From: Robertmurraya sp047302285
GTDB taxonomy: Bacteria > Bacillota > Bacilli > Bacillales > Cytobacillaceae
Assembly (NCBI RefSeq): GCF_047302285.1
Contig: NZ_CP154845.1
Coordinates: 1,054,001-1,118,000, forward strand
Reading direction: 5' to 3'
DNA length: 64,000 nucleotides
The translations under genes were made by a program, and so were the position numbers. The notes under the pieces were generated by a model that worked only from the letters and a program-made list of their open reading frames with translations, searched no databases and was not told the DNA's origin. Below, in pieces: positions 24,092 through 32,600 of the stretch. Numbering within the stretch: the stretch's first letter is position 1; the number at the start of each line of letters is the position of its first letter.

Positions 24092-24118
24092 ATGAATCAT
24101 AAAACAAGCAGTACTTAG
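24092..24118 (+). other. Eight-codon open frame with a strong ribosome site
   Basis: GAAGGGGGA precedes ATG by a few bases, and the frame ends after 8 codons (MNHKTSST). It could be a leader peptide of the EIIC gene or the decayed start of a lost gene. There is no attenuator hairpin next to it that I can see. Confidence 0.3.
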
Positions 24119-24193
24119 ACGAACACCGCTGCTTTTACACCGTATATGGAGTGAACTTGATTTAAAAAAAATTCCTTATAGGGAGGTATTTGA

Positions 24194-25636
24194 ATGCAAG
24201 TTTTAATCGCTTGGTTAGAAAAATATTTTCTACCTATTGCCGGAAAAATTGGGGGCCAAAAGCATCTTGTTGCATTGAGGGATGCCTTTATTGGAACGCT
24301 CCCGGCGACGATGGCTGGTTCTGTGGCAGTTATGCTTAACGCTCTTTTAAGAGATTTGCCTCCGCAATTCTTCGACGGATACGACGGAAACAGTATACCT
24401 GTCATTAGAGAAATTATTACGATAAATGGCTATGTCTGGAATGGAACGCTCGCGATTGCTGGTTTGATATTTGTGTTCTCATGGGGATACAACATTGCCA
24501 AAGCTTACGGGGTCAATGAGTTATCCGGAGGGATTGTTTCAACAGCAGCATCCATTTCCGGGATTACCTTTTCTTTCTCCGGTGGAATTACAGGATTGAA
24601 TTTGGATGCTACTACTGTAGAAGCCATTAATGCAGCTGGATGGTCTGCTACAACTGAAGGCATTACAGCAGCAGGATGGGGCTGGCTCCCATTGAATAAC
24701 TTAGACGCTAATTTCTTCTTTACTGCGATGATTATTGGTTTTATCGCTACGATGATCTATGTGAAATTGATGTTAAAAGATATTACGATTAAGCTACCAG
24801 ATTCTGTTCCACCGGCTATTTCGAAGGCATTTGCAGCGATCATACCGGCAACTGTAGCCTTATATGTTGTTGCTATTTTCTATTTCATATTCTCCAAGAT
24901 CGTACCGGATATGACCTTCTTACAATGGTTGCAAAAAACAGTTGCTCTGCCTCTTCTTGGATTATCTCAAGGCTTTGGAGCCGTTGTACTCGTTGCTTTA
25001 TTCGTTCAATTGTTCTGGTTCTTTGGAATTCATGGACCGAATGTTCTTGCACCAATTTTGGAAGGAGTTTTCGGTGTTGCTCAATTGGAAAACGTCAATC
25101 TGTTCCAACAAGGTGGAGCCGAAGCGGTTATTGCGAATGGATACATGTGGGTACGCGGATCCTTTGATGCTTATGCATGGTACGGTGGATCTGGCGGCAC
25201 GATTGTGTTGATTATCGCCCTTCTTATCTTCTCTAAACGGAAGGATTATCGGACCGTTGCCAATTTGTCTGTAGGGCCTGGAATTTTCAATATCAATGAA
25301 CCAATCATGTTCGGTTTACCGATTGTATTGAATCCATTAATGTTCATTCCATTCCTGCTTACACCAGTTGTATCAGTTTCGATTGGGTACTGGGCAACGA
25401 TATGGGGCTGGGTCGATCCGGTTTCTCAAGCAATAGTATGGGTCACACCACCGTTCTTGCTATCCTTCTTAGCCACAGGAGCGGACTGGCGGGCTCCAAT
25501 TGTTACATTGGTTGCGATGCTCGTATCATTTGCCATTTGGATCCCATTTGTTATTGCGGCAAACAAGATGGCCCCTGATGCAGGACAGGATGATAAGATT
25601 GTTACAGATGTAGGACATGATAACAAATCTGTATAA
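24194..25636 (+). CDS. PTS EIIC component, lactose/cellobiose/chitobiose family
   Basis: 480 residues; ATG with AGGGAGGT upstream. Polytopic membrane permease that transports and phosphorylates the disaccharide with EIIB and EIIA. Seen: N-terminal LEKYFLPIAGKIGGQKHLVALRDAFIGTLPATMAGSVA, FWFFGIHGPNVLAPILE, YGGSGGTIVL and PGIFNINEPIMFGLPIVLNP, all EIIC(Cel) signatures. It is longer than most family members (about 440-450) by a central insertion around 120-170 and a hydrophilic tail. The stand-alone EIIB and EIIA genes lie downstream, separated by three small genes. Confidence 0.92.
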   Translation: MQVLIAWLEKYFLPIAGKIGGQKHLVALRDAFIGTLPATMAGSVAVMLNALLRDLPPQFFDGYDGNSIPVIREIITINGYVWNGTLAIAGLIFVFSWGYNIAKAYGVNELSGGIVSTAASISGITFSFSGGITGLNLDATTVEAINAAGWSATTEGITAAGWGWLPLNNLDANFFFTAMIIGFIATMIYVKLMLKDITIKLPDSVPPAISKAFAAIIPATVALYVVAIFYFIFSKIVPDMTFLQWLQKTVALPLLGLSQGFGAVVLVALFVQLFWFFGIHGPNVLAPILEGVFGVAQLENVNLFQQGGAEAVIANGYMWVRGSFDAYAWYGGSGGTIVLIIALLIFSKRKDYRTVANLSVGPGIFNINEPIMFGLPIVLNPLMFIPFLLTPVVSVSIGYWATIWGWVDPVSQAIVWVTPPFLLSFLATGADWRAPIVTLVAMLVSFAIWIPFVIAANKMAPDAGQDDKIVTDVGHDNKSV

Positions 25637-25649
25637 AAGGTTAAAATGG

Positions 25650-25690
25650 GAGGCCACTTCTATAGTGAAGTGGCTCATCCCTCTTTATTC
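25650..25690 (+). other. Intercistronic hairpin after EIIC
   Basis: GCCACTTC (25653-25660) pairs with GAAGTGGC (25667-25674). The following bases are pyrimidine-rich but not a pure T run, so it may be a partial terminator or an mRNA end protector that tunes expression of downstream genes. Confidence 0.45.
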
Positions 25691-25710
25691 TGAGGAAAGG
25701 AATAGAAAAA

Positions 25711-25935
25711 ATGATTGAAATTAGTGCAGCCGTACATCAAGATAAAATTATAGAACTATTAAATAATTATCATGAAGATGGGATTCAATTTACGTTTAAA
25801 GAAAAGAAAGGGATCAATCTTTACTTTGAAACAACCATAGAAGATTTGGAAAAGGCATCTAGGGCGGCAAAATCGGTCATAAAAAATCAATCATGGGGAT
25901 CGGTCCTTTATTTTCGTGCTACTGCCATTAAATAA
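25711..25935 (+). CDS. Small protein of unknown function in the PTS operon
   Basis: 74 residues; ATG with AAAGGAATAG upstream. It is soluble, charged and of mixed alpha/beta character (MIEISAAVHQDKIIELLNNY, EKKGINLYFETTIEDLEKAS, WGSVLYFRATAIK). I do not recognise a family. It lies between EIIC and a small membrane ORF and shares the operon's direction, so a role in transport or regulation is possible but unsupported. The end is 14 bases before the next start. Confidence 0.6.
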   Translation: MIEISAAVHQDKIIELLNNYHEDGIQFTFKEKKGINLYFETTIEDLEKASRAAKSVIKNQSWGSVLYFRATAIK

Positions 25936-25949
25936 AAAGGATGATGAAC

Positions 25950-26126
25950 GTGGATAAACGGGGATTATTTCTTCTTAGCATAGGCTTGCTCCTATTTTTA
26001 TTTAGCACAAATGCGAAAACAGGGGAGTATGAAATTTTTAATTTGACCACTGCACTCGTTTTGATTATCGTAGGTACGATTTTTGCTGTGAAGAGTAAGA
26101 AGAGAAATAAAACACAAAAAGATTAG
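25950..26126 (+). CDS. Two-helix small membrane protein in the PTS operon
   Basis: 58 residues from GTG at 25950 (AAAGGA 8 bases upstream); the ATGs at 25941 and 25944 sit too close to the site. Two hydrophobic segments, GLFLLSIGLLLFLFS and TALVLIIVGTIFAVKS, are joined by a short polar loop, and the protein ends in a basic tail (KKRNKTQKD). No family recognised. Its stop lies 9 bases before the start of the DUF3284 gene, so these genes are coupled. Confidence 0.55.
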   Translation: MDKRGLFLLSIGLLLFLFSTNAKTGEYEIFNLTTALVLIIVGTIFAVKSKKRNKTQKD

Positions 26127-26135
26127 GTGAATCTG

Positions 26136-26570
26136 ATGGAAATAGTGAGAAAAATGAAAGTGCCAGTTGAATTTCTTTACGAGACGATTTTAACATCGGT
26201 ATTGTCAGATATCCAATCTCAAACCGGAAAAAAATTAACAGAAAAACAATTACAAGGATTCGAATACGAAAAGACATTTTCAAAACATGCGAAAGCGACC
26301 ATTCAGATCGAAGAAATCACCAAAAATAAAGCTTATCAGTATCGTACAACGAGTAATAAACAAGATTTTATCGTTTCCTATAAGCTTCGTCCTCTTGAGG
26401 ATGGAAGTTGTGAATTACACTATACTGAACAAATGGAGTCCTTTGGTTATCTTCAAAAAATCAATGATACACTTATTGGCATGATCTGGTCGCCTTTAAA
26501 AAAAAGACGATTTAATGAAATGCTTAATCAAATAGAAACATCTCATTTAAAAGAAGTCGATGTCAAGTGA
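26136..26570 (+). CDS. DUF3284 domain protein
   Basis: 144 residues; start ATG 26136 with TTAGGTGA upstream (a GTG at 26127 is possible). The sequence VPVEFLYETILTSVLSDIQSQTGKKLTEKQLQGFEYEKTF and SCELHYTEQMESFGYLQKINDTLIGMIWSPLKKRRFNEML fits DUF3284, a START-like/Bet v1-type fold often encoded in PTS cellobiose operons of Firmicutes. Function is unknown; a ligand-binding or PTS-modulating role would be inference. Presence inside the operon supports a link to the sugar. Confidence 0.75.
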   Translation: MEIVRKMKVPVEFLYETILTSVLSDIQSQTGKKLTEKQLQGFEYEKTFSKHAKATIQIEEITKNKAYQYRTTSNKQDFIVSYKLRPLEDGSCELHYTEQMESFGYLQKINDTLIGMIWSPLKKRRFNEMLNQIETSHLKEVDVK

Positions 26571-26672
26571 TGATGTCTTCTATATATTTTTACCTTTTTT
26601 CAACGGAGAATCGCGCTTTCATAGGAAAAGAAACATCATAAAAAATTTTTTATAACTATGGAGGAGAAAACG

Positions 26673-26990
26673 ATGAAAACAATTATGTTGGTATGTTCAG
26701 CAGGAATGAGTACAAGTATGTTAGTAACAAGAATGCAAAAAGCGGCAGAGTCGCAAAATGTAGAAGCCGATATTTTTGCCGTTTCTGCTTCAGAAGCTGA
26801 TGGAATTTTAGGAAAGAAAAACGTCGATGTATTACTACTTGGGCCGCAAGTCCGTTATATGAAAGCTCAATTTGAAAAAAAACTTCAAGGCAAAAATATT
26901 CCGGTTGATTCCATCAATATGCAATATTATGGAATGATGAACGGTGAAAAAGTTTTAGAAGAAGCCTTAAAATTAATTGAAAATAATTAA
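26673..26990 (+). CDS. PTS EIIB component, lactose/cellobiose family
   Basis: 105 residues from the ATG with GGAGGAG upstream. Cytosolic phosphocarrier: KTIMLVCSAGMSTSMLVTRM with the phosphorylated cysteine at residue 8, VLLLGPQVRYM, and VDSINMQYYGMMNGEKVLEEAL. It receives phosphate from EIIA and passes it to the sugar at EIIC. The gene is preceded by a 100-base gap and followed by EIIA. Confidence 0.93.
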   Translation: MKTIMLVCSAGMSTSMLVTRMQKAAESQNVEADIFAVSASEADGILGKKNVDVLLLGPQVRYMKAQFEKKLQGKNIPVDSINMQYYGMMNGEKVLEEALKLIENN

Positions 26991-27110
26991 GTTTTGAAAA
27001 TCCGTTGTGGGAGCATTAACGAAAGAGTTAATCCCCGCTTTTTAAATATTTTGCCGATAAAGTTCACTTCACAAGTTATAGTAGTTTTACTACTACTAGA
27101 AGGATGTGTC

Positions 27111-27434
27111 ATGAAGATGGTTGATGAAAGTTTAGAAATGATCGCTTTCCAAATGATTAGTAATGTTGGTTCAGCCAAAAGTATAGTAATGGAAGCTCTT
27201 TATGCAGCAAAGGAAGGGGATTTTGAACTAGCAGAGGAAAAAATAGCAGAATCTCAAAAATACTTTGTTGAAGGACATAAGATACATGCTACCCTAATTC
27301 AAAGAGAAGCGGCAGGAAACAAGGTCGAATTCTCTTTACTTTTTATGCATGCCGAAGACCAATTAATGAGTGCAGAAACCATTACTGAATTAGTGAAAGA
27401 AATGATTGAAATGTATAAACGGTTTGGCAAATAA
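27111..27434 (+). CDS. PTS EIIA component, lactose/cellobiose family
   Basis: 107 residues from ATG at 27111 with AAGGATG upstream; the frame is open from 26994 without a site. Three-helix EIIA: MIAFQMISNVGSAKSIVMEALYAAKEGDFELAEE, and LLFMHAEDQLMSAETI with the phosphorylated His at residue 80. Takes phosphate from HPr. Closes the PTS operon; EIIC-EIIB-EIIA are all present, so the transporter is complete. Confidence 0.92.
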   Translation: MKMVDESLEMIAFQMISNVGSAKSIVMEALYAAKEGDFELAEEKIAESQKYFVEGHKIHATLIQREAAGNKVEFSLLFMHAEDQLMSAETITELVKEMIEMYKRFGK

Positions 27435-27580
27435 TAATGTTTACTTCTTGATGTATTGAAAACAAAGTTAAGAGTAATTTAGATTGAATTTTCAAATATT
27501 TTAGCAAAAATCACTCTTTCTCATGAATAATTCATCCCAACTTGGGAAATGAATAGATTTGGGAGGAGTGAAAAAATAGA

Positions 27581-28291
27581 ATGATACATGTTAAAAAATG
27601 GACAAGAAGATTTTTGATGACAATATTATTTTGTGCAGCATTACTGACAACATATCAGGGAATTTCTGGAGTGGAGGCAAAATCTTTAACCACTTACCTT
27701 AATGGTGATAATGGTCATTACGAAGAAACGAGCTCCCATACAGAACATAAACTAAAGCCGATGGAAGTTGCCTTCAAGTTTTTGAAAAAGGTAACCAATC
27801 TTGATTTAAAAATTTCATCAAGCGAAAAGGTATCTGGTACACCGCCAACATTAGAAGAATCTGTTGATTGGACCAAGTATCCAAGTACAGAGGTGATGGC
27901 TACAGGTTATACGGCTGGATATGAATCAACCGGAAAAGACCCAGGGCATCCGCAGTTTGGGATCACTTATTCTGGCGTTAAAGTAACTCGTGACCTGTAC
28001 TCGACAGTTGCTGCTGACTTAAATGTGTTCCCAATTGGTACAATTCTCTTTATCCCAGGTTACGGATATGGGGTTGTGGCAGATAAAGGTGGGGCCATTA
28101 AAGGTAACAAGGTCGATCTATACTATGAAACGGTGGAAGATGTATACCGTGAATGGGGCAAAAAGAAGGTTGAAGTTTTCGTGATTGAAAAAGGAAATGG
28201 AAAGTTGACAGAGGAAGATTTGAGAGCGTTAAATGAAAACGAATCGATGCAAGTCTTCCGTCAACAAATTAACCAGTCGAAGAGTCAATAA
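27581..28291 (+). CDS. yuiC: 3D-domain cell-wall protein YuiC
   Basis: 236 residues. N-terminal signal (WTRRFLMTILFCAALLTTYQG), then a linker, then the 3D domain at residues ~105-200: ATGYTAGYESTGKDPGHPQFG, VAADLNVFPIGTILFIPGYGYGVVADKGGAIKGNKVDLY with the conserved Asp residues. The fold is that of MltA-like lytic transglycosylases; B. subtilis YuiC is a stationary-phase/spore-related muralytic protein. Exported. Start ATG has GGGAGGAG about 12 bases upstream. Ends at a very strong terminator. Confidence 0.88.
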   Translation: MIHVKKWTRRFLMTILFCAALLTTYQGISGVEAKSLTTYLNGDNGHYEETSSHTEHKLKPMEVAFKFLKKVTNLDLKISSSEKVSGTPPTLEESVDWTKYPSTEVMATGYTAGYESTGKDPGHPQFGITYSGVKVTRDLYSTVAADLNVFPIGTILFIPGYGYGVVADKGGAIKGNKVDLYYETVEDVYREWGKKKVEVFVIEKGNGKLTEEDLRALNENESMQVFRQQINQSKSQ

Positions 28292-28310
28292 ACATGAATA
28301 AGTTTGAATG

Positions 28311-28368
28311 AAGAAACCGCCAGAATCAACGCCCGTGAAAGTGGTGCTGATTCTGGCGGTTTCTTTGT
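28311..28368 (+). terminator. Terminator of yuiC
   Basis: Eighteen-base perfect arms (28311-28328 and 28348-28365) rich in CCGCCAG/CTGGCGG, ending in TTTCTTTG. Confidence 0.88.
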
Positions 28369-28394
28369 GTCAAGGTTCTAGAGCTAATTGGTCA

Positions 28395-28874
28395 TCAGAG
28401 ATGAACCAAGTAGTGTAAAATTAAAGTGAGCACGATTCCTGTTAATCCTCCAAAAAAGACTTCAATTGGTTTATGCCCAAGTAATTCCTTCAGTTCTTTA
28501 CGCTTCTCTTGATCCGGCTTATGAGGCCAATCTTTGGCTTCCTCAATAAATCGGTTGAAATCGGTAACGAGCTGATTTAGTACGATCGCTTGTTCGCCTG
28601 CTTGACGTCGAACCCCGGTTGCATCAAACATAGTAATAATGGCAAAAATCGCTGACACCGCAAACACGGAAGATTGCATTCCCACTTCAAGAGCTACTCC
28701 AGTAGATAATGCCGTCACAGCTGCTGAGTGAGAACTAGGCATTCCACCAGTACTAGTCAATAATGACCAGTCTAATTTTCTTGTCACAGCAAAATGAATC
28801 GGTACTTTGACAAATTGTGCAAAGAAGATAGCGGCTAAAGCAGCCCAAAATGAGAAATTGATAAATAGATCCAT
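28395..28874 (-). CDS. yuiD: Divergent PAP2-family membrane protein YuiD (DUF212)
   Basis: 159 residues; ATG with AAGGTGGT upstream. Several hydrophobic segments. STGGMPSSHSAAVTALSTGVAL carries the SH motif of acid phosphatase/vanadium haloperoxidase proteins, and FDATGVRRQAGEQAIVLNQL plus LLGHKPIEVFFGGLTGIVLTLILHYL complete the DUF212 signature. A lipid-phosphatase-like role is suggested by family but not demonstrated. Position beside yuiC and pepA (yuiE) matches B. subtilis. Confidence 0.88.
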   Translation of the reverse strand: MDLFINFSFWAALAAIFFAQFVKVPIHFAVTRKLDWSLLTSTGGMPSSHSAAVTALSTGVALEVGMQSSVFAVSAIFAIITMFDATGVRRQAGEQAIVLNQLVTDFNRFIEEAKDWPHKPDQEKRKELKELLGHKPIEVFFGGLTGIVLTLILHYLVHL

Positions 28875-28976
28875 GTTGTAACCACCTTTGTTGAATTAGA
28901 TTGAAATGTTACGTTTATAAGTACTAATAGTCTTCTCCATACAAGAGTTTCGAAAGTCACAACAAAAGGGGGATGT

Positions 28977-29363
28977 ATGTTGAAGGATTACCCACTCGAA
29001 TATTATCATTTTTTTGTTCATTTTAACGAAGGTGATTATTACACCTGCCACGATTTGCTCGAAGAAATGTGGATGAGTGAAAAATCGAATTTATTTTTAA
29101 AAGGGTTATTGCAAATGAGTGTCGCCATCTATCATTACGAATATGGAAATGTGAAAGGAGCTCGATTAATGATGATGGCTGCTCACGAATATTTACAGAA
29201 TTATCGCCCGAAACACTGGGGATTGGATCTAGAAAAAGTATATCCGTTTATCGAAGATTGTTTCATTATTATACCACAACATATCGATCGAGTTTCATTT
29301 GCTGAAGTGGATTCTTTACCACCATTGCCTAAGCTTTTATTATATCTAGAAGACGATGATTAA
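28977..29363 (+). CDS. DUF309 family protein (YpuF-like)
   Basis: 128 residues; ATG (or the following TTG) after AAAGGGGG. FNEGDYYTCHDLLEEMWMSEKSNLFLKGLLQMSVAIYHYEYGN is the DUF309 helical signature, with conserved Glu, His and Trp residues that could bind a ligand or metal. Function unknown. In B. subtilis the related gene ypuF is elsewhere, so this placement between yuiD and pepA differs. Confidence 0.78.
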   Translation: MLKDYPLEYYHFFVHFNEGDYYTCHDLLEEMWMSEKSNLFLKGLLQMSVAIYHYEYGNVKGARLMMMAAHEYLQNYRPKHWGLDLEKVYPFIEDCFIIIPQHIDRVSFAEVDSLPPLPKLLLYLEDDD

Positions 29364-29439
29364 GAGTACTCTGAAATCATTCAGTCGAAAGATAGTTGGG
29401 TTTAGATTATAATGGAAACATATTGTTGGAGGTGACTAC

Positions 29440-30939
29440 ATGTTTCAGGTGAAAAATGAAATCGAATATCAAGACTCATATGAGTGCTTGGTCATTGGAA
29501 TGAAAGAGAAACCCGAAAAATTTTCGGGCCAATTAGCTAAACTTGATGAGTTATTTGAAGGGCAATTAACAGAGTTAGTCAAAAGTGGTGATATATCTGC
29601 GAAAAAGAAGAGCATTTCAAAGATACATACATTTGGAAAAATTGGTGCCAAAAGATTAATTTTTGTCGGTCTAGGAAAAGAAAAGGAGCTCACCTTAGAA
29701 GTGCTCCGTGAAGCTTTCGGAAAAGCATTTAAGGAAATTCAAGTGTCAAAAATAGCAGAAGTCGCGATCTACTTAGATACATTTGTTGCAGAAGGGATGG
29801 ATTCTTTAGATGCGGCACATGTGCTAAGTGAAGCACTGCCATTAGCTACATACGAGTTTGCAGGCTATAAGCAAAAATCAAATGAACCAAAGAAAGAAAT
29901 TGAAAAGGTTATCGTTATAAGTAAGGATGATGCTGATGAAATCCAAGCTGCTTTAACCGTTGGATATGTATATGGAAAAAGCACTAATTCCGCTCGAACA
30001 TTGGTGAATACGCCAGGTAATCTATTAACGGCAACCGATATGGCCAATTACGCAAAAGAGCTTGGGGACAAATATGCTTTTGAAGTAGAAATATTGGAAA
30101 AGGAAGACATGTTGAAGCTTGGAATGGGTGCACTCTTAGCTGTCAATCAAGGATCCGAAGAACCTCCTAAAATGATTGTGTTGAAATATCAAGGTAAGGA
30201 TGAGTGGTCTGATGTAATCGGCTTAGTCGGAAAAGGGATTACTTTTGATACAGGTGGGTACTCTATTAAGCCAAAGGATGGCATTGTCGGAATGAAATCG
30301 GATATGGGCGGTGCAGCAGCCGTATTAGGTGCGATGGAAATCATTGGCGAATTGCGTCCTGAACAAAATGTTGTCGCTGTAATTCCATCTACTGACAATA
30401 TGATTAGTGGCAATGCATTTAAGCCAGATGATGTGATTACTTCTATGAGTGGAAAAACAATTGAAGTATTAAATACAGATGCTGAAGGCCGTCTTGTTCT
30501 GGCAGATGCAGTAACATATGCCAAGCATCATGGAGCCAATTATTTAGTCGATGTCGCAACATTAACAGGTGGAGTCATTGTCGCTTTAGGAACGAACACG
30601 ACAGGTGCACTGACAAATGATGAAGCGTGGTTTGAGCAAGTGCTTGAAGCATCTTATGAGGCAGGAGAGCCCATTTGGCGTTTACCATTATTCGAAAAAG
30701 ATATGGAAAGAGTTCGTGGTAGCAAAATCGCTGATTTAAATAACTCTCCTGGACGTGAAGGACATGCCATTATGGGTGGAGCCTTTGTTGGCGAATTTGC
30801 CGAAGGAACTCCGTGGGTACACCTCGATATAGCTGGTACTGCCACTACGAGAACTTCTACTGCTGTTGGACCAGCAGGAGCTACAGGTGCCATGACACGT
30901 ACATTAGCATTGCTCGTTGAAAGATTCGAAAAGAATTAA
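29440..30939 (+). CDS. pepA: Leucyl aminopeptidase (M17), YuiE
   Basis: 499 residues; ATG with TTGGAGGTGA upstream. Cytosolic di-metal aminopeptidase. N-terminal macro-like domain to ~170, then catalytic domain: VGKGITFDTGGYSIKPKDG (metal Lys and Asp), MKSDMGGAAAVLGAM, and VLNTDAEGRLVLADAVTYA, the M17 signature with metal Asp and Glu and catalytic Arg. VHLDIAGTA near the end. Length is normal. It ends at a terminator; yuiF follows. Confidence 0.95.
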   Translation: MFQVKNEIEYQDSYECLVIGMKEKPEKFSGQLAKLDELFEGQLTELVKSGDISAKKKSISKIHTFGKIGAKRLIFVGLGKEKELTLEVLREAFGKAFKEIQVSKIAEVAIYLDTFVAEGMDSLDAAHVLSEALPLATYEFAGYKQKSNEPKKEIEKVIVISKDDADEIQAALTVGYVYGKSTNSARTLVNTPGNLLTATDMANYAKELGDKYAFEVEILEKEDMLKLGMGALLAVNQGSEEPPKMIVLKYQGKDEWSDVIGLVGKGITFDTGGYSIKPKDGIVGMKSDMGGAAAVLGAMEIIGELRPEQNVVAVIPSTDNMISGNAFKPDDVITSMSGKTIEVLNTDAEGRLVLADAVTYAKHHGANYLVDVATLTGGVIVALGTNTTGALTNDEAWFEQVLEASYEAGEPIWRLPLFEKDMERVRGSKIADLNNSPGREGHAIMGGAFVGEFAEGTPWVHLDIAGTATTRTSTAVGPAGATGAMTRTLALLVERFEKN

Positions 30940-30946
30940 ACATGAA

Positions 30947-30975
30947 TCCAAGGGAATTTCCCCTTGGACTTTCTT
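30947..30975 (+). terminator. Terminator of pepA
   Basis: TCCAAGGG (30947-30954) pairs with CCCTTGGA (30961-30968), followed by CTTTCTT. Confidence 0.7.
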
Positions 30976-30987
30976 ATGCAAAAAAAA

Positions 30988-31016
30988 TTGACACCTACAA
31001 TCTACTATGCTATTTT
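30988..31016 (+). promoter_or_regulatory. Candidate SigA promoter of yuiF
   Basis: A perfect TTGACA (30988-30993), a 17-base spacer and TATTTT (31011-31016). Confidence 0.5.
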
Positions 31017-31078
31017 AGAACATGTATTTTAATTCTCTACCAATTTAGCAAACTAAAGCATCGAGAGGGGAACATAGA

Positions 31079-32392
31079 ATGAATGCGGTAGTGGTAGCAG
31101 TTCTAGTCATGTTAATTTTAAGCTTAGTAAGGGTCAATGTCGTCTTAGCGCTAATTATCGGTGCACTCGTTGGTGGCGTAACGGGAGGATTGACTTTAAA
31201 TGAAACAATCGAAGTCTTCTCTGGTGGACTTGGCGGTAGCGCAGAGGTAGCACTTAGTTATGCTTTATTAGGTGGTTTCGCCATTGCTCTTTCGAAAACA
31301 GGACTTCCAAATTTATTGGTCGAGGGAGTATTAGGAATTGTCCATAAAAATGGTGATTCTACTAGAAAAAAATATTCAAAAGCGTTGATTGTTGTGGCGA
31401 TTTTAGCAATGGCTTGTTTGTCACAAAATCTTATTCCGATTCATATCGCTTTTATTCCGATTCTTATTCCATCTCTCTTAAAATTAATGAATGAGTTAAA
31501 AATAGATAGAAGATTGATTGCTTCCGTGTTAACTTTTGGATTAACAGCACCATATATATTACTTCCTGTTGGGTTCGGGAAAATTTTTCAGGATATCATT
31601 GCTACCAATATGGCAGACAGTGGCATGGTGGTAAATTCAAGTGATATTCCAATAGCTATGTTAATCCCGACAGCCGGGCTCGTAGCAGGATTGCTTTTCG
31701 CAATATTTGTTTCATATCGCAAGGAAAGAGGGTATGAAACGAAAGAAATGGAAGCACTCGAGCAGGGTACCCGTTCAAAGCGTGGGATTGCATTTGCGCT
31801 TATTTCAATAGTAGGGGCATTAATGGTTCAGTTGCTCCTCGATTCAATGATCTTTGGCGCTTTAGCAGGGATTCTTATCTTATATGTAAGTGGTTCGATA
31901 AAGTGGAAGGAAGCCGACGAGCTCTTAACAGAGGGTATGAAAATGATGGCATTTATCGGCTTTGTTATGCTTTCAGCGTTTGGTTTCGCAGAGGTTCTGA
32001 AGGAAACAGGACATGTTGATTCTCTTGTCCAGCAAGCAGCCCGATTAATAGGTGGAAGTCAGTCATTGGCAGCACTCCTAATGTTAGTCGTTGGATTACT
32101 CGTTACAATGGGGATCGGTTCATCCTTTTCCACGATTCCGATCATTGCAACGATTTTTGTTCCGCTTGCAATGGAATTAGGATTTAATCCGATGGCCACG
32201 ATCGCGTTAGTTGGGACAGCCGCTGCATTAGGTGACGCAGGATCACCGGCTTCTGATAGCACATTAGGTCCAACTGCCGGATTAAATGTAGATGGTGGAC
32301 ATAATCATATTTGGGATACTTGTGTTCCGACCTTCCTACATTATAATATTCCCTTGATTATATTTGGCTGGATTGCGGCAATGGTTCTTTAA
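31079..32392 (+). CDS. yuiF: Na+/H+ antiporter-family amino acid transporter YuiF
   Basis: 437 residues; ATG after GAGAGGGG. About 11-12 membrane segments. N-terminal VLVMLILSLVRVNVVLALIIGALVGGVTGGL, LLGGFAIALSKTGL, SQNLIPIHIAFIPILIPSLL and C-terminal IGSSFSTIPIIATIFVPLAMELGF, LGDAGSPASDSTLGPTAGLN fit the YuiF group of the Na+/H+ antiporter superfamily, annotated as putative amino acid permeases. Substrate cannot be fixed from sequence. It is the final gene of the yui block here. Confidence 0.85.
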   Translation: MNAVVVAVLVMLILSLVRVNVVLALIIGALVGGVTGGLTLNETIEVFSGGLGGSAEVALSYALLGGFAIALSKTGLPNLLVEGVLGIVHKNGDSTRKKYSKALIVVAILAMACLSQNLIPIHIAFIPILIPSLLKLMNELKIDRRLIASVLTFGLTAPYILLPVGFGKIFQDIIATNMADSGMVVNSSDIPIAMLIPTAGLVAGLLFAIFVSYRKERGYETKEMEALEQGTRSKRGIAFALISIVGALMVQLLLDSMIFGALAGILILYVSGSIKWKEADELLTEGMKMMAFIGFVMLSAFGFAEVLKETGHVDSLVQQAARLIGGSQSLAALLMLVVGLLVTMGIGSSFSTIPIIATIFVPLAMELGFNPMATIALVGTAAALGDAGSPASDSTLGPTAGLNVDGGHNHIWDTCVPTFLHYNIPLIIFGWIAAMVL

Positions 32393-32600
32393 GAATAAAT
32401 AGGTAAAAATGTAATTCCCTATCAAACTAGGAATGGCATTTAAGATTAGCTCATCTCGTATTCTATTATTCAGTTTTGTTGATTGGGCCTCCTTCATTTT
32501 CTAGGTAAGCTATAGGTTAATTATCCTAAAGCCCACTCTTCATAGGGGACATTTGCATATGAAGTAGTGTAGGAAGTTGTAATTTGAAGGAGGGAGTCGA

